NCBI GenBank assembly: GCA_028287035.1
Contig: JAQBQL010000264.1
Span: 1 to 64,000 of the forward strand
Direction: 5' to 3'
DNA from: Labilithrix sp.
GTDB taxonomy: Bacteria > Myxococcota > Polyangia > Polyangiales > Polyangiaceae
Length of the DNA: 64,000 nt
A model generated the notes under the pieces. It made no database searches. It had not been told where the DNA came from and saw nothing but the letters and a program-made list of their open reading frames with translations. A program made the translations under genes and the position numbers. Of the stretch, positions 7,726 to 16,581 are shown piece after piece. The number at the start of each line of letters is the position of its first letter. Position 1 is the stretch's first letter.

Positions 7726-8910
7726 ATGTCGCTCCGCCGCTTCCTCGCCCAGTCGGTACTCGCCTCCACCTTCGTCGCCGCGTGTGCCGTTGGCGCCGCG
7801 GGCTGCGCCGCCGAGACCGGCGACGACAACACCGACGACAACACCGCGGCCGCCACCCAGGCCCGCCCCCCGCAGTTCGTGATGCTCGCCTTCGACGGCT
7901 CCTACAACAATGCCTTCTGGCAGGAGTCGCGCACGTTCGCGAAGAACAACAGCCTCAAGTTCACGTACTTCGTGAACTCGGTCTACTACGTCGCCCGTCC
8001 GAACAACGCCTCGTACAAGGCGCCGCGCCACAACACCGGCCTCTCGAACATCGGCTGGGGCGACAGCAGCCCCGACATCAAGACGCGCCTCGAGAACACC
8101 AAGGCGGCGTACGCCGAGGGCAACGAGATCGGCTCGCACACCGCCGGCCACTTCGACGGCACGGGCTGGACGGAAGCCGAGTGGGAGCAGGAGTTCGCCT
8201 CCTTCGAGAAGATGTTCTGGAGCGCCCCCAAGACGGCCGGCTTCCCGACGTTCGACCTCGGCTTCACCAACGACGAGATCAAGGGCTTCCGCGCCCCGCA
8301 GCTCGGCACGAGCCCCGGCCTCTACAAGGTGCTCGCCAAGCGCGGCTTCACCTACGACACGAGCAAGACCGCGACGCCGAACCACTGGCCGACCAAGGAA
8401 GGCGGCGTGTGGAACTTCCCGCTCGCGCAGCTGCGCATCGTCGGCACCGGCAAGTCCACGCTCTCGATGGACTACAACTTCTTCTTCGCCGACTCGAAGG
8501 GCGTGAACGACAAGAACACGGCGAACTACGCGGCCTACGAGAAGCACATGGTCGACACGTACATGCAGTACTTCCAGTCGAACTACTTCGGCAACCGCGC
8601 GCCCGTGCACATCGGCCACCACTTCTCGAAGTGGAACGGCAGCGCCTACTGGAACGCGATGCAGACGGTCGCCAAGCGCGTGTGCGGTCTCCCCGAGGTC
8701 AAGTGCGTGACGTACGGCGAGCTCGCGAAGTTCACCGAGGCGAACGCCTCCAAGATCGCCGACTACCAGGCCGGAAACTTCCCGAAGATGGCGAAGCCGC
8801 CGAGCTCGGGCAACGAGGAGCTCGAGGCGGTGCAGCCGATCGATCCGTCGGAGCTCCCCCCCGCGGAAGGTCACGAGGCGCACGACGACGCTCCGCAGGA
8901 CGACGAGTGA
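7726..8910 (+). CDS. Polysaccharide deacetylase (NodB-homology) lipoprotein
   Basis: A 394-aa secreted lipoprotein with a carbohydrate esterase family 4-like catalytic domain, expected to remove acetyl groups from a polysaccharide outside the cytoplasm. The signal peptide ends in lipobox GAAGC (Cys27), followed by an Asp/Asn/Thr-rich linker. Motif 1 is AFDGS (Asp57, varying from the usual TFDDG), motif 2 is H138TAGH142, a metal pair, and GFRAPQ corresponds to motif 3. The start is supported by AAGGGGAAG six bases before the ATG. The altered motif 1 means the catalytic base should be checked. An RBS-containing hairpin separates it from the next membrane-protein gene. Confidence 0.85.
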   Translation: MSLRRFLAQSVLASTFVAACAVGAAGCAAETGDDNTDDNTAAATQARPPQFVMLAFDGSYNNAFWQESRTFAKNNSLKFTYFVNSVYYVARPNNASYKAPRHNTGLSNIGWGDSSPDIKTRLENTKAAYAEGNEIGSHTAGHFDGTGWTEAEWEQEFASFEKMFWSAPKTAGFPTFDLGFTNDEIKGFRAPQLGTSPGLYKVLAKRGFTYDTSKTATPNHWPTKEGGVWNFPLAQLRIVGTGKSTLSMDYNFFFADSKGVNDKNTANYAAYEKHMVDTYMQYFQSNYFGNRAPVHIGHHFSKWNGSAYWNAMQTVAKRVCGLPEVKCVTYGELAKFTEANASKIADYQAGNFPKMAKPPSSGNEELEAVQPIDPSELPPAEGHEAHDDAPQDDE

Positions 8911-8919
8911 GCATGGTAG

Positions 8920-8942
8920 GCTTCCCGCTCGACTCGGGAAGC
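8920..8942 (+). promoter_or_regulatory. Hairpin that hides the ribosome binding site of the next gene
   Basis: GCTTCCCG and CGGGAAGC form a perfect 8-bp stem with a 7-base loop. The 3' arm contains GGGAAG, the only Shine-Dalgarno-like sequence before the ATG at 8944, one base after the stem. There is no T-run, so a simple rho-independent terminator is unlikely. In RNA this would reduce initiation unless opened, for example by ribosomes finishing the upstream gene at 8910. Confidence 0.5.
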
Positions 8943-8943
8943 G

Positions 8944-10032
8944 ATGAGCGGCGAAGACAACACAGCTGAGCACGTGGAGGAGGCGGCGCCCCCGCTTCCT
9001 CCGGCCAGTCCGGCCGGCAGCACGCCCGCCCCGTCCCCGCTCGTCACGATGGGGCGCGCGCTCCTCCTCACGGCGACGCTCGGCGTCCTCGCGAAGGCGC
9101 TCGGCGTGCTGGTGCTGCCCGGCATGGTCGGGACCACCTCGCAGCGCGCCATCGAGCTCGTGGAGCCGCTCGCCGCGACCGTCAGCTACGCGTTCGCGGC
9201 GCTGCTCGCGATGCTGGCGGCCTTTGGTGCGTTCGAGCTCTCACGCTCGCGCGACGTGGGCGTCGTGGTGCGCGGCGCCGCCATCGGCCTGTCCGGCCTC
9301 GTCGTCGCGCTCGCGGCGCCATCGGTCGTGTCGCGCCTGCAGATCGTTCCCAGCATGGCGCTCGCCATCTTCGCGGCCATCCTCGCGGGCGTCGCGGCCA
9401 TCGCAACGCTCCGCGCCGTGCACACGCGTATGGTGGGCGTCGTCCTCGGGATGCTCGCGCTCGCCGCGCTGCTCCGGCCGATCGCCTGGGAGATGGCGTA
9501 TCTGGCGGGCGAGCGGGCGAGCCTCGGCCTCTACAGCGGGGCCCGCGCGCTCGCGACGATCGCGGTCATCGTGCAGGCGCTTGCGACGCTCGCGGCGGCG
9601 GCGTGGCTCGGCACGCGGTCGGCGGTGCGCGGCCGTCTGCTGGCGAACGGCGCCATCGTCGTTGCGTTCGCGCTCACGTATCTCGCCGCCCACGACCCGG
9701 GCGACGCGACGCCTTCGACGGTCCAGGCGGTGCTGCACGCCTCGCTCGCGCAGGCCCCGAATCTGCCGCTCGCCGTGCAGCTCGCGAGCATCGCCGCGTT
9801 CCTCGTGCCGGCGACGATCCTCCTCGCGCTCGTCGCGGTCGTGCAGCGGGCCAGCACGCCCGCGGTGCTCGGGGTGCTGGCGCTCGCGCTCCTCTCGCAA
9901 GGCGCTACCGACGTGCCGCTGCAGGCGCTCTGCATCGCCGCCGCCGCGGTGTGGGGCATCCTCGCGATGGCCGATCCGCGGACGATGTGGGCGAACCTCG
10001 TGGCGGCCCGTCAGGCCGGCCGCCCGGCCTGA
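8944..10032 (+). CDS. Multi-span inner-membrane protein of unknown function
   Basis: 362 aa with a short acidic, proline-rich N-terminus (about 30 residues) followed by roughly nine to ten hydrophobic helices rich in Ala, Leu and Val, for example LLLTATLGVLAKALGVLVL and ALAIFAAILAGVAAIATL. No catalytic or transporter motif was recognised. It follows the deacetylase gene by 33 bases, suggesting co-expression and perhaps a shared role in envelope polysaccharide modification, but that is context only. It converges with the cysteine-rich lipoprotein gene, 13 bases away. Confidence 0.75.
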   Translation: MSGEDNTAEHVEEAAPPLPPASPAGSTPAPSPLVTMGRALLLTATLGVLAKALGVLVLPGMVGTTSQRAIELVEPLAATVSYAFAALLAMLAAFGAFELSRSRDVGVVVRGAAIGLSGLVVALAAPSVVSRLQIVPSMALAIFAAILAGVAAIATLRAVHTRMVGVVLGMLALAALLRPIAWEMAYLAGERASLGLYSGARALATIAVIVQALATLAAAAWLGTRSAVRGRLLANGAIVVAFALTYLAAHDPGDATPSTVQAVLHASLAQAPNLPLAVQLASIAAFLVPATILLALVAVVQRASTPAVLGVLALALLSQGATDVPLQALCIAAAAVWGILAMADPRTMWANLVAARQAGRPA

Positions 10033-10045
10033 CCGGCTCGCCCGC

Positions 10046-11275
10046 TCACTGCTCCTTGCGGGCCGGGGTCCAGCAGCCGAAGTCGAGCGAGCCGCCCACC
10101 GAGTAGAGCCCGAAGCAGAGCCCGTCGGAGGGGCTCGGCGCGCCGGCCTTCGGGACCTGGCAGCGGATGTCGGCGCCGGCTTTGGCCGAGGGCGGGCACT
10201 TCGTCTCGCTCGCGGTGCAGGTCGTCGCCTGCTTCGCGCAGAAGCGCTCGGTCGTGTACGCGCCGCCGATGCACAGCCCGTCGTCGCCGCAATCGGCGTC
10301 GCTGCGGCAGGGCGAGCAGAGCGAGCCGTCGCCCACGATGACGTCGGCGCGCGGGTAACAGACCTTGAGCCCGAGGCCCGGGTCGACGCACTTCGCATCC
10401 ACGTTGCAGTTGGCCGAGGCGCTGCACTCGGGCGTGCAGAAGCCCGCGCCGTTCGCGTCGGTCGCGCAGTGCGCGGTGATCCCGTTGATCGCGAGGCAGT
10501 CGACGTCCGCGGTGCAGCTCGAGCCGTACGTGCGGCGCGCGCACACCGATCGCGTCTCGTGGTACGAGCGCGCCGTCCGGATGGCATTGGGCTGCGTGTT
10601 GACGACGGTGCAGCCGAAGCCGGGGCCGCACTCGCGGTCCGACGTGCAGTCGAAGCGAGAGCAGTAGGCGGTGGCGTCCGTCGGCGACGAGGCGAAGCAG
10701 ACGAAGCCCTGATCGAGGTCACACGCCGGGTTGTTCGACTGCCCCTGCTGCGGGTTGCACGGCGTGCCCCACTGCTTCGGGCCCGGCGTCACGCCCGTCG
10801 GATAGCCCTTCACGCACAGCGGAGCGGCGAGGGTCTCGGGCGCCGCGTCGTCGCAACAGAACGTGGTGCCGTCGCCGGTGCCGGTGCAGCCCTTCAGGGG
10901 CTTCGTGTCCGTGCAGGTGTACGGGAAGAGCCGGGTGCCGCTCGCGGCGACGAGGCCCGCGCAGAGCTCGCGGTTGTTCTCGATCTTCGTGCAGCCCGCG
11001 GCCGGGAGCTTCGCCGGCTCGTTGGCGCCGACGCACGTGTACCCGGCGGGGCACGCGCCGCTCGCCTCGACGTTGCTGGTGCACGGCCGGCGACACTTGA
11101 GGTCACCGTCGAGCACGAGACACTGGTTGCCTTCGGCGCACTTCGCGGAGTCGCACGAGGTGACCGGCGCGAGCGGATCGAACGGCGCGGGATCCGAGGA
11201 GGAGCAACCCGGCGCGAGGAGCGCGAACAGCGCCGCAGCGCCCGCAGCCGCAGCCGAAGCGAAGACCGACTTCAT
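10046..11275 (-). CDS. Cysteine-rich secreted lipoprotein
   Basis: 409 aa beginning at the ATG at 11275 (an in-frame ATG at 11287 is also possible). The signal peptide ends in a lipobox with SSSD after the Cys (LLAPGCSSSD). The mature part carries dozens of Cys in repeated short units such as C....ECGPGFGC and C.SDADCGDDGLC, which resemble the Dickkopf/EGF-like disulfide knots frequent in myxobacterial surface lipoproteins. It would need oxidative folding or disulfide management outside the cytoplasm. The next genes, on the opposite strand, encode two thioredoxin-fold lipoproteins, a suggestive neighbourhood. Confidence 0.78.
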   Translation of the reverse strand: MKSVFASAAAAGAAALFALLAPGCSSSDPAPFDPLAPVTSCDSAKCAEGNQCLVLDGDLKCRRPCTSNVEASGACPAGYTCVGANEPAKLPAAGCTKIENNRELCAGLVAASGTRLFPYTCTDTKPLKGCTGTGDGTTFCCDDAAPETLAAPLCVKGYPTGVTPGPKQWGTPCNPQQGQSNNPACDLDQGFVCFASSPTDATAYCSRFDCTSDRECGPGFGCTVVNTQPNAIRTARSYHETRSVCARRTYGSSCTADVDCLAINGITAHCATDANGAGFCTPECSASANCNVDAKCVDPGLGLKVCYPRADVIVGDGSLCSPCRSDADCGDDGLCIGGAYTTERFCAKQATTCTASETKCPPSAKAGADIRCQVPKAGAPSPSDGLCFGLYSVGGSLDFGCWTPARKEQ

Positions 11276-11480
11276 GGGCCCGGCCATACCCTTGCGTTTC
11301 CTGCGAGACAAGCAGTCTCCCGGGACCCGAGGGGCGTGCTTGGGGCGCGCCGCCCCCGCCGTCGGCGGAGCCGCCACGTCCGAGGGGCGCCTGCCTGCCA
11401 AATGGGGTAGGTTCCCGGGTGGACGGCGGAGAAGCCTGCCGACGTCGCGTCCCGTGTCTCGCTCCCCGGAGTTCCCCGCC

Positions 11481-12206
11481 ATGAACATCGCTCGTCTCAC
11501 CCGTTGCGCCGCGTCCCTCGCTGTCATCGTGGGCACCCTCGGCATCGCGCCCGCCTGCTCCAGCAGCACCGCCAGCACCGGCGCTCCGCAGGACCCCGGC
11601 GCTACCGGCGGCGCCACCGACACCGCAGCGAGCGCCCCGGACACGAACCCGGACGGCGTCCCCTACCCGACGAAGAACCTCGGGACGAGCGCGCGCGTCG
11701 GCGGCATCCCCGGCAACACGATGCAGAACTACAAGTTCCTCGGGTATCCGGGCGGCGACATGTCGAAGGGCCTCCAGCCGATCTCGCTCGCGAGCTTCTT
11801 CGACCCGACCGGGGCGAAGTACAAGATGATCCGCATCCAGGCGTCCGGCACGTGGTGCCCCCACTGCCAGAAGGAGACCCAGGTCGCGGCGACCCTGAGC
11901 AAGGAATTCGCCGACCGCAAGGTGGCGTGGATCATCTCGCTCGCCGAGGGTCCCGTGCAGGGCACGGCGGCGACCAAGACCGACCTCGACGGCTGGGTCG
12001 CGGCCTTCCAGGCGCCCTACACGCAGTTCCTCGACCCGGGGAACAAGAACTTCGGCATCTTCTACAACGCAGCCGCCCTCCCCTGGAACGCGACGCTCAA
12101 CGCGAAGACGATGGAGATCATCGAGTCGACGCTCGGCGGCTTCGAGGAGCCCGGCGCGATGCTCGAGAACATCGACAGCCTGCTCAAGGTCGTCGACGGC
12201 CTCTGA
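11481..12206 (+). CDS. Thioredoxin-fold lipoprotein with CPHC active site
   Basis: 241-aa lipoprotein; signal peptide ends IAPAC followed by SSST, then a low-complexity Ser/Thr/Ala/Gly linker. The thioredoxin-like domain has the motif GTWCPHCQKE, a CxxC with His as in DsbA-type oxidases, followed by a helix and the strand VAWIISLAEG. A cis-Pro near ALPWNATL fits the fold. The likely role is thiol-disulfide exchange outside the cytoplasm; whether it oxidises or reduces is not decidable from sequence. It is separated by only 23 bases from a second thioredoxin-like lipoprotein gene and forms a probable three-gene unit with the beta-barrel gene that follows. Confidence 0.85.
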   Translation: MNIARLTRCAASLAVIVGTLGIAPACSSSTASTGAPQDPGATGGATDTAASAPDTNPDGVPYPTKNLGTSARVGGIPGNTMQNYKFLGYPGGDMSKGLQPISLASFFDPTGAKYKMIRIQASGTWCPHCQKETQVAATLSKEFADRKVAWIISLAEGPVQGTAATKTDLDGWVAAFQAPYTQFLDPGNKNFGIFYNAAALPWNATLNAKTMEIIESTLGGFEEPGAMLENIDSLLKVVDGL

Positions 12207-12229
12207 TCGCCTCGAGCTCGAAGGAATCC

Positions 12230-12829
12230 ATGCGCAACGTCTCTCCTCGCCTCTCCGCCGCTCTCGCCTCCCTCGCGCTCGCCAGCGCTCTCACGCTCTC
12301 CGCGTGCGGGCGCCAGGAGGGTGAGGTGCAGGGAGCCGCGAGCCCCTCGAACAACTCCGGGCCTGGCGGGGTGACGGCCAAGGGCGTTTCCGCGCCCGAC
12401 TTCACGGCGCGCGACATCGACGGCAAGACCGTCAAGCTGTCGGACCACCTCGGCAAGGAGGTCATCCTCCTCGACTTCTGCGCCACGTGGTGCGAGCCGT
12501 GCATCGCCGAGTTCCCGCACCTGCGGAAGCTGTACGAGGCGAACAAGGGCAAGGGCTTCTATGCCCTCGCCATCGCGATGGACGGGCCCGAGACGCTCGC
12601 GAACGTGCCCTCGTTCGCGAAGCGTAACCAGCTCAACTTCCCGCTCGTGACCGACGAGGACTCGCGCATCGCGGCCCTCTACAATCCGAAGAAGTCGGCG
12701 CCTCTCTCGATCATCATCGACCGTAGCGGCAAGATCACGGCGATCCGCGAGGGCTACAACCCGGGCGACGAGCGGTTCGTCGCCGAGGACCTCGCCAAGG
12801 CGCTCGACCCCGGCGGCGCGTCGCACTAG
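12230..12829 (+). CDS. TlpA/ResA-type thioredoxin-like lipoprotein
   Basis: 199-aa lipoprotein (lipobox LSAC, then GRQEGE). The domain begins APDFTARDIDGKTVKLSDHLGKEVILLDFCATWCEPC, the standard AhpC/TSA-TlpA pattern with active site CEPC, then F..LRKLYEANKGKGF. The motif SAPLSIIIDRSGKI supplies a cis-Pro region followed by the conserved D..G.I. Family members reduce disulfides or apocytochrome c haem-binding cysteines outside the cytoplasm. An extra Cys two residues before the CxxC motif region (DFCATWC) is a little unusual. It lies between another thioredoxin-like lipoprotein and an outer-membrane beta-barrel, gaps 23 and 10 bases. Confidence 0.88.
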   Translation: MRNVSPRLSAALASLALASALTLSACGRQEGEVQGAASPSNNSGPGGVTAKGVSAPDFTARDIDGKTVKLSDHLGKEVILLDFCATWCEPCIAEFPHLRKLYEANKGKGFYALAIAMDGPETLANVPSFAKRNQLNFPLVTDEDSRIAALYNPKKSAPLSIIIDRSGKITAIREGYNPGDERFVAEDLAKALDPGGASH

Positions 12830-12839
12830 ACGACTGCCT

Positions 12840-14702
12840 GTGCCTTCGGGACGCAGGTTCTCACCGCTCGTTCCGGTCGCTGCCGCGGCCCTCGTGACGC
12901 TCGCCAGCCGGAGCGCGCACGCGGTGGACCTGCCGCCGATCGACGGCAAGGCGGTCACGCTCGACGTGACCGAGACCTCGATCGTGGCGCAGCGCTTCCA
13001 GCCGCGCGAGGGCGAGGACCCGGGAAACCAGGGCTACTTCGCGTGGCTGAACCGGCTGAATGCCGTCCTCTCCTGGAAGCGGCTGACGCTGGGCGCGCGC
13101 ATCGATTCGGGGCTCTACGCGTTCAGGCCCGAGGACCGCTCCTACTCCGACCCGCAGGAGGAGCAGCGCGTGCGCGCCGACGGGGCCACGCGTTACCGCA
13201 ACGGCCTCTACGTCGCGAAGCTGTATCTCACGTACAAGACGCCCGACACCGAGATCACCGTGGGTGACGCCTACGCGCAGCTCGGTCGGGGCCTCGTGCT
13301 CTCGCTGCGCAAGGTGGACGAGCTCGGCATCGACACGACGCTCCTCGGCGTGAAGGTCTCGACGACGAAGGACATCTTCGCCTTCACGCTGCTCGCCGGT
13401 CTCACCAACCCGTCGCGCATCGACGAGCCGTCGGGTCGCTCGCTCTTCGTGTCGAGCGATCTCGGCGACACGCGCGGGCCGCAGCCCGTCTTCGGAAACG
13501 ACCGCATCGTCGGCGCGTCGGTGGTGGCCGGGCGCGGCCACGCCGTCGTGCTGTCCACCAACGCGATGATGCTCACGCGCTGCGCGCCCTATCGCTACGA
13601 CCAGACGAACGGGCGGATCATCGACGATACGTTCGACCGGCCGTTCGGCACGTGCAACGACGACGACCGCGAGATCTTCCTCCAGTCGGTGCCCACCTTC
13701 AATCCGGTGTCGCGGTCGAAGCACGTCGTCAACGCGAGCCAGACCCTCGAGGTGCCGAGCCTGTGGGGCCACGGCAACCTGTACGTCGAGGCGGCGGTCC
13801 AGAAGCGAGAGCGGGACAGCGGGCGCGACGACGACACGAACGGCAACGCGCTCTACGCGGCGTTCACGACGTCGGGCGGGCCCGTCACCAATACGTTCGA
13901 GCTGAAGAGCTACCGGAACTTCTTCCCGGTCGGCGCCTCGGTCAACAACTCGCGCGCCACCGAGTTCGCGAACGTCGCGTACAGCGCGCCGCCCACCGCC
14001 GAGCCGGTCATCGCGGACACCATGTTGAACAGCTTCAACGTGTGCGTGACCGGCGGTCGCGATCGGCTCGACTACCGCATCAACAACCAGCTGCTCGTCT
14101 ACGGCACGCTCGGCTACTTCTACTCGCTCACCGAGCAGCCGGGCGGCCAGTGCGACGAGATGGGCCGGAGCACCGCGGCCAGCAAGGACACGTCGAAGAA
14201 CTACGTCACCGACGTGAGCGCGGGCACCGAGCTTCGCTTCGACGACGACCAGTCCTACGTGTTCTTCAACGTCAACGCCCGGCACGACGTCAAGGGCGAC
14301 GGCAACGCGTACTACCGCGAGCTATCTGCACAATACACGTTCTCCAAGCACATCGCGGGGCCCTACTCGTTCGAGCTCGCGGGACGTCACCGCTACCGCA
14401 TCCAGGCCGACGAGAACGTTCCCGGCGGCGCGACGGTCGGCGCCCCGTGGTGGCAGGGCGAGCACCAGAACGCGCTCAAGATCGCGCCGCGCTGGATCCT
14501 GTCGCAGGGCTTCGAGTACACGACCCAGCAGGGCTTCCCGACGTACTACGTGAACGGCGGCGTGCTCTACAAGTTCACGAGCCAGTCGAACATCCGCCTC
14601 TACGCGGGGCAGAACCGCGGCGGCCTGCGCTGCGTGAGCGGCATCTGCCGCCAGTTCCCCGCCTTCAGCGGCGCGCGCGCCGAGCTGACCTACCGGTTCT
14701 GA
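12840..14702 (+). CDS. Predicted outer-membrane beta-barrel protein
   Basis: 620 aa from a GTG start. The signal peptide is cleaved around SAHA-VDLPP. The rest is rich in alternating aromatic/hydrophobic strands (GNLYVEAAVQKRE, NQLLVYGTLGYFYSL, RLYAGQN) and ends in a typical outer-membrane C-terminal strand, ARAELTYRF, with terminal Phe. No plug or TonB box was recognised. Genes for two thioredoxin-like lipoproteins precede it with gaps of 10-23 bases, so it is probably the outer-membrane component of that unit. Its stop abuts the convergent peroxidase gene: TGATCA at 14700-14705 contains both stops. Confidence 0.78.
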   Translation: MPSGRRFSPLVPVAAAALVTLASRSAHAVDLPPIDGKAVTLDVTETSIVAQRFQPREGEDPGNQGYFAWLNRLNAVLSWKRLTLGARIDSGLYAFRPEDRSYSDPQEEQRVRADGATRYRNGLYVAKLYLTYKTPDTEITVGDAYAQLGRGLVLSLRKVDELGIDTTLLGVKVSTTKDIFAFTLLAGLTNPSRIDEPSGRSLFVSSDLGDTRGPQPVFGNDRIVGASVVAGRGHAVVLSTNAMMLTRCAPYRYDQTNGRIIDDTFDRPFGTCNDDDREIFLQSVPTFNPVSRSKHVVNASQTLEVPSLWGHGNLYVEAAVQKRERDSGRDDDTNGNALYAAFTTSGGPVTNTFELKSYRNFFPVGASVNNSRATEFANVAYSAPPTAEPVIADTMLNSFNVCVTGGRDRLDYRINNQLLVYGTLGYFYSLTEQPGGQCDEMGRSTAASKDTSKNYVTDVSAGTELRFDDDQSYVFFNVNARHDVKGDGNAYYRELSAQYTFSKHIAGPYSFELAGRHRYRIQADENVPGGATVGAPWWQGEHQNALKIAPRWILSQGFEYTTQQGFPTYYVNGGVLYKFTSQSNIRLYAGQNRGGLRCVSGICRQFPAFSGARAELTYRF

Positions 14703-16544
14703 TCAGGGCGCCGCTTCGGCGGTGAGCACGTCGAGGAACGCCGGCAGGTCCGCCTGGACCGTCTCGTCGAAGAGCGGGAGCCACGCCTCGACCGTGCCCG
14801 CCGACTGGCCGGCCGGGACGTCGCGACCACGGCGGCCGTAGTGGCGCGTCACCTCGGCGAGCGTCGCGAACGTGCCGCCGTGACCATAGGGACCGGTCGC
14901 CGGGATCCCGCGGAGGGTCGGCGTCTTGAACGCGCCGAGCATCACGGGGGCCGGCGGGGCGCCGGGCAGGAGCGGCGCCGCGGCGGGCGCGTCGCTCCAG
15001 CGGGAGCTCGCCAGGAACTCGGCATGCGGAAGGTCGGCGAGCACCGCGAGGCGTCCCTCATCGGCGATCGCGTCGGCCCGGCCGGTGCCGAAGCCCACCG
15101 CGTGGAACGCGTCGTCGGTGAGACGCGGACCGTGATGGCACTGCGCGCAGCCCGAGTTGAAGAAGTGCACGAGGCCCTTCCGCTCGGCCGGACCGAGCGC
15201 CGTGAGGTCGCCGTCGATGTAGCGATCGAGCTTGTTGGGCGCGACGCGGAGGGTGCGCTCGAAGGCGGCGATCGCCTTGCCGCCGTTCACGAAGACGCGG
15301 GTGACCGCGTCGCGGGTCGCCTCGGGCAGCGCGTCGTACGCGGGCATGCCGGGGCGACCGCTCGCCGGAAGGCCGGTGAAGTCGGGAAGCGGATACTTCG
15401 CGCCGAACACGGCGGCGTACTCCGACGCGTGACGCTCGGCGATCGCGCGCGCCACGAAGAGGCGGCTCGAGGCGAGCTCGCGGTCGTTCTCGAAGGGACC
15501 GAGCGCCTGCATCCACAGGGTGTCGGCGCGCCCGTCCCAGAACTGCCACCGCGCGTGGGCGGCGAGCGCGATCGACGGCGAGTTCCGGTCGCCGATGCCC
15601 TGCCCGACCGCGACGCGCTTTCCGTCGGCGAACCCCTTCGCCGGATCGTGGCACGTCACGCAGGACCTCGTGCCGCCCGGCGAGAGCGCCGTGTCCTCGA
15701 ACAGCGCCTTGCCGAGGGACGCGGCGAGCGGGAGGTCGGCGACCTCGTTCGTCGGATCCGCCGGCGGCGCCGCGGGGGCACGCATGCCCTGGAGCAGGTC
15801 GTACTGGTCGTCGGAGAGGAGCCCGTCATGGAGGGGCGGCGCGAGCTGGTCCGGCTTCTTGCGTCCGTCGATGACGGCGAGCTCGATGTCGAGGAACGAC
15901 TGCAGGGTCTCCAGCGCGGGGTTCGACTGCACGTTGAGCGCGCGCATCGTGCGCGTGTCGACGAGCAGGTACTCGGGGAGCACGTTGTTCGAGAGGAGGG
16001 CGCGCGAGAACTTGTAGTCTACATCGACACCGACCCGCGCCTCGAGCCCGGGCGGCACGTCGATGCGCGACGCCCAGCGCGCCGCCGACTCGGCGGTCGC
16101 GGGGAGGTTGTCCTCGTCGGCGATGACGAGGTCGAGCAGGCGGAGGCGGCCCGCGTACCTGGCGTCGCCCAGGAGCCGCGTGGTGTGCTTCGCGTGCCAG
16201 TCGCACGGACCGCACCACGCCGGCGCCGAGCGGATGACGAGCAGGTGCGGGCTCGACGCGCACGGCTCCCAGTAGTCGGCGAGCCGGACCGGACCGGCAG
16301 GGCCCTCGTAGACGAGGTCGGGCGGGAGCGTGGCACCGAGGGCGATGCCGTACGGACCGGCCGGCCAGGCGGTCGTCGGCTTGCCGTCCCGACAGACGAC
16401 CGCGGTGTCCGGCGGGCTGCCCGCGTCCGGCTCCGGTGCGGGCGCGCCGGCGCGTGCGGACGACGCGTCGTCACCGCAGCCGGCGGCCACGCCGAGCACG
16501 CCCGCGAGCGCGAGCGCGCACGTCAGCGCGGTGCCAGAACGCAT
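14703..16544 (-). CDS. Fusion lipoprotein: thioredoxin-like domain plus di-haem cytochrome c peroxidase/MauG
   Basis: 613 aa. A signal peptide ends in a lipobox with Cys23 (VAAGC). Residues about 60-230 form an AhpC/TSA-TlpA-like thioredoxin fold with W110-CGPC at 111-114. Residues about 265-610 are a bacterial di-haem peroxidase (BCCP/MauG) domain with two CxxCH sites, CVTCH 295-299 and CAQCH 466-470, a WDGRADTLWMQALGPFEN block and a late GPYGHGGTFATLAEV motif that may give a distal ligand. The combination couples a thiol redox centre to haem peroxidase chemistry in one secreted polypeptide. It converges end to end with the beta-barrel gene and lies near two other thioredoxin-fold lipoproteins. 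Confidence 0.88.
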   Translation of the reverse strand: MRSGTALTCALALAGVLGVAAGCGDDASSARAGAPAPEPDAGSPPDTAVVCRDGKPTTAWPAGPYGIALGATLPPDLVYEGPAGPVRLADYWEPCASSPHLLVIRSAPAWCGPCDWHAKHTTRLLGDARYAGRLRLLDLVIADEDNLPATAESAARWASRIDVPPGLEARVGVDVDYKFSRALLSNNVLPEYLLVDTRTMRALNVQSNPALETLQSFLDIELAVIDGRKKPDQLAPPLHDGLLSDDQYDLLQGMRAPAAPPADPTNEVADLPLAASLGKALFEDTALSPGGTRSCVTCHDPAKGFADGKRVAVGQGIGDRNSPSIALAAHARWQFWDGRADTLWMQALGPFENDRELASSRLFVARAIAERHASEYAAVFGAKYPLPDFTGLPASGRPGMPAYDALPEATRDAVTRVFVNGGKAIAAFERTLRVAPNKLDRYIDGDLTALGPAERKGLVHFFNSGCAQCHHGPRLTDDAFHAVGFGTGRADAIADEGRLAVLADLPHAEFLASSRWSDAPAAAPLLPGAPPAPVMLGAFKTPTLRGIPATGPYGHGGTFATLAEVTRHYGRRGRDVPAGQSAGTVEAWLPLFDETVQADLPAFLDVLTAEAAP

Positions 16545-16581
16545 CGCCTGTCTCTAGCACACGGCCCGGGTCGAGGCCGCC

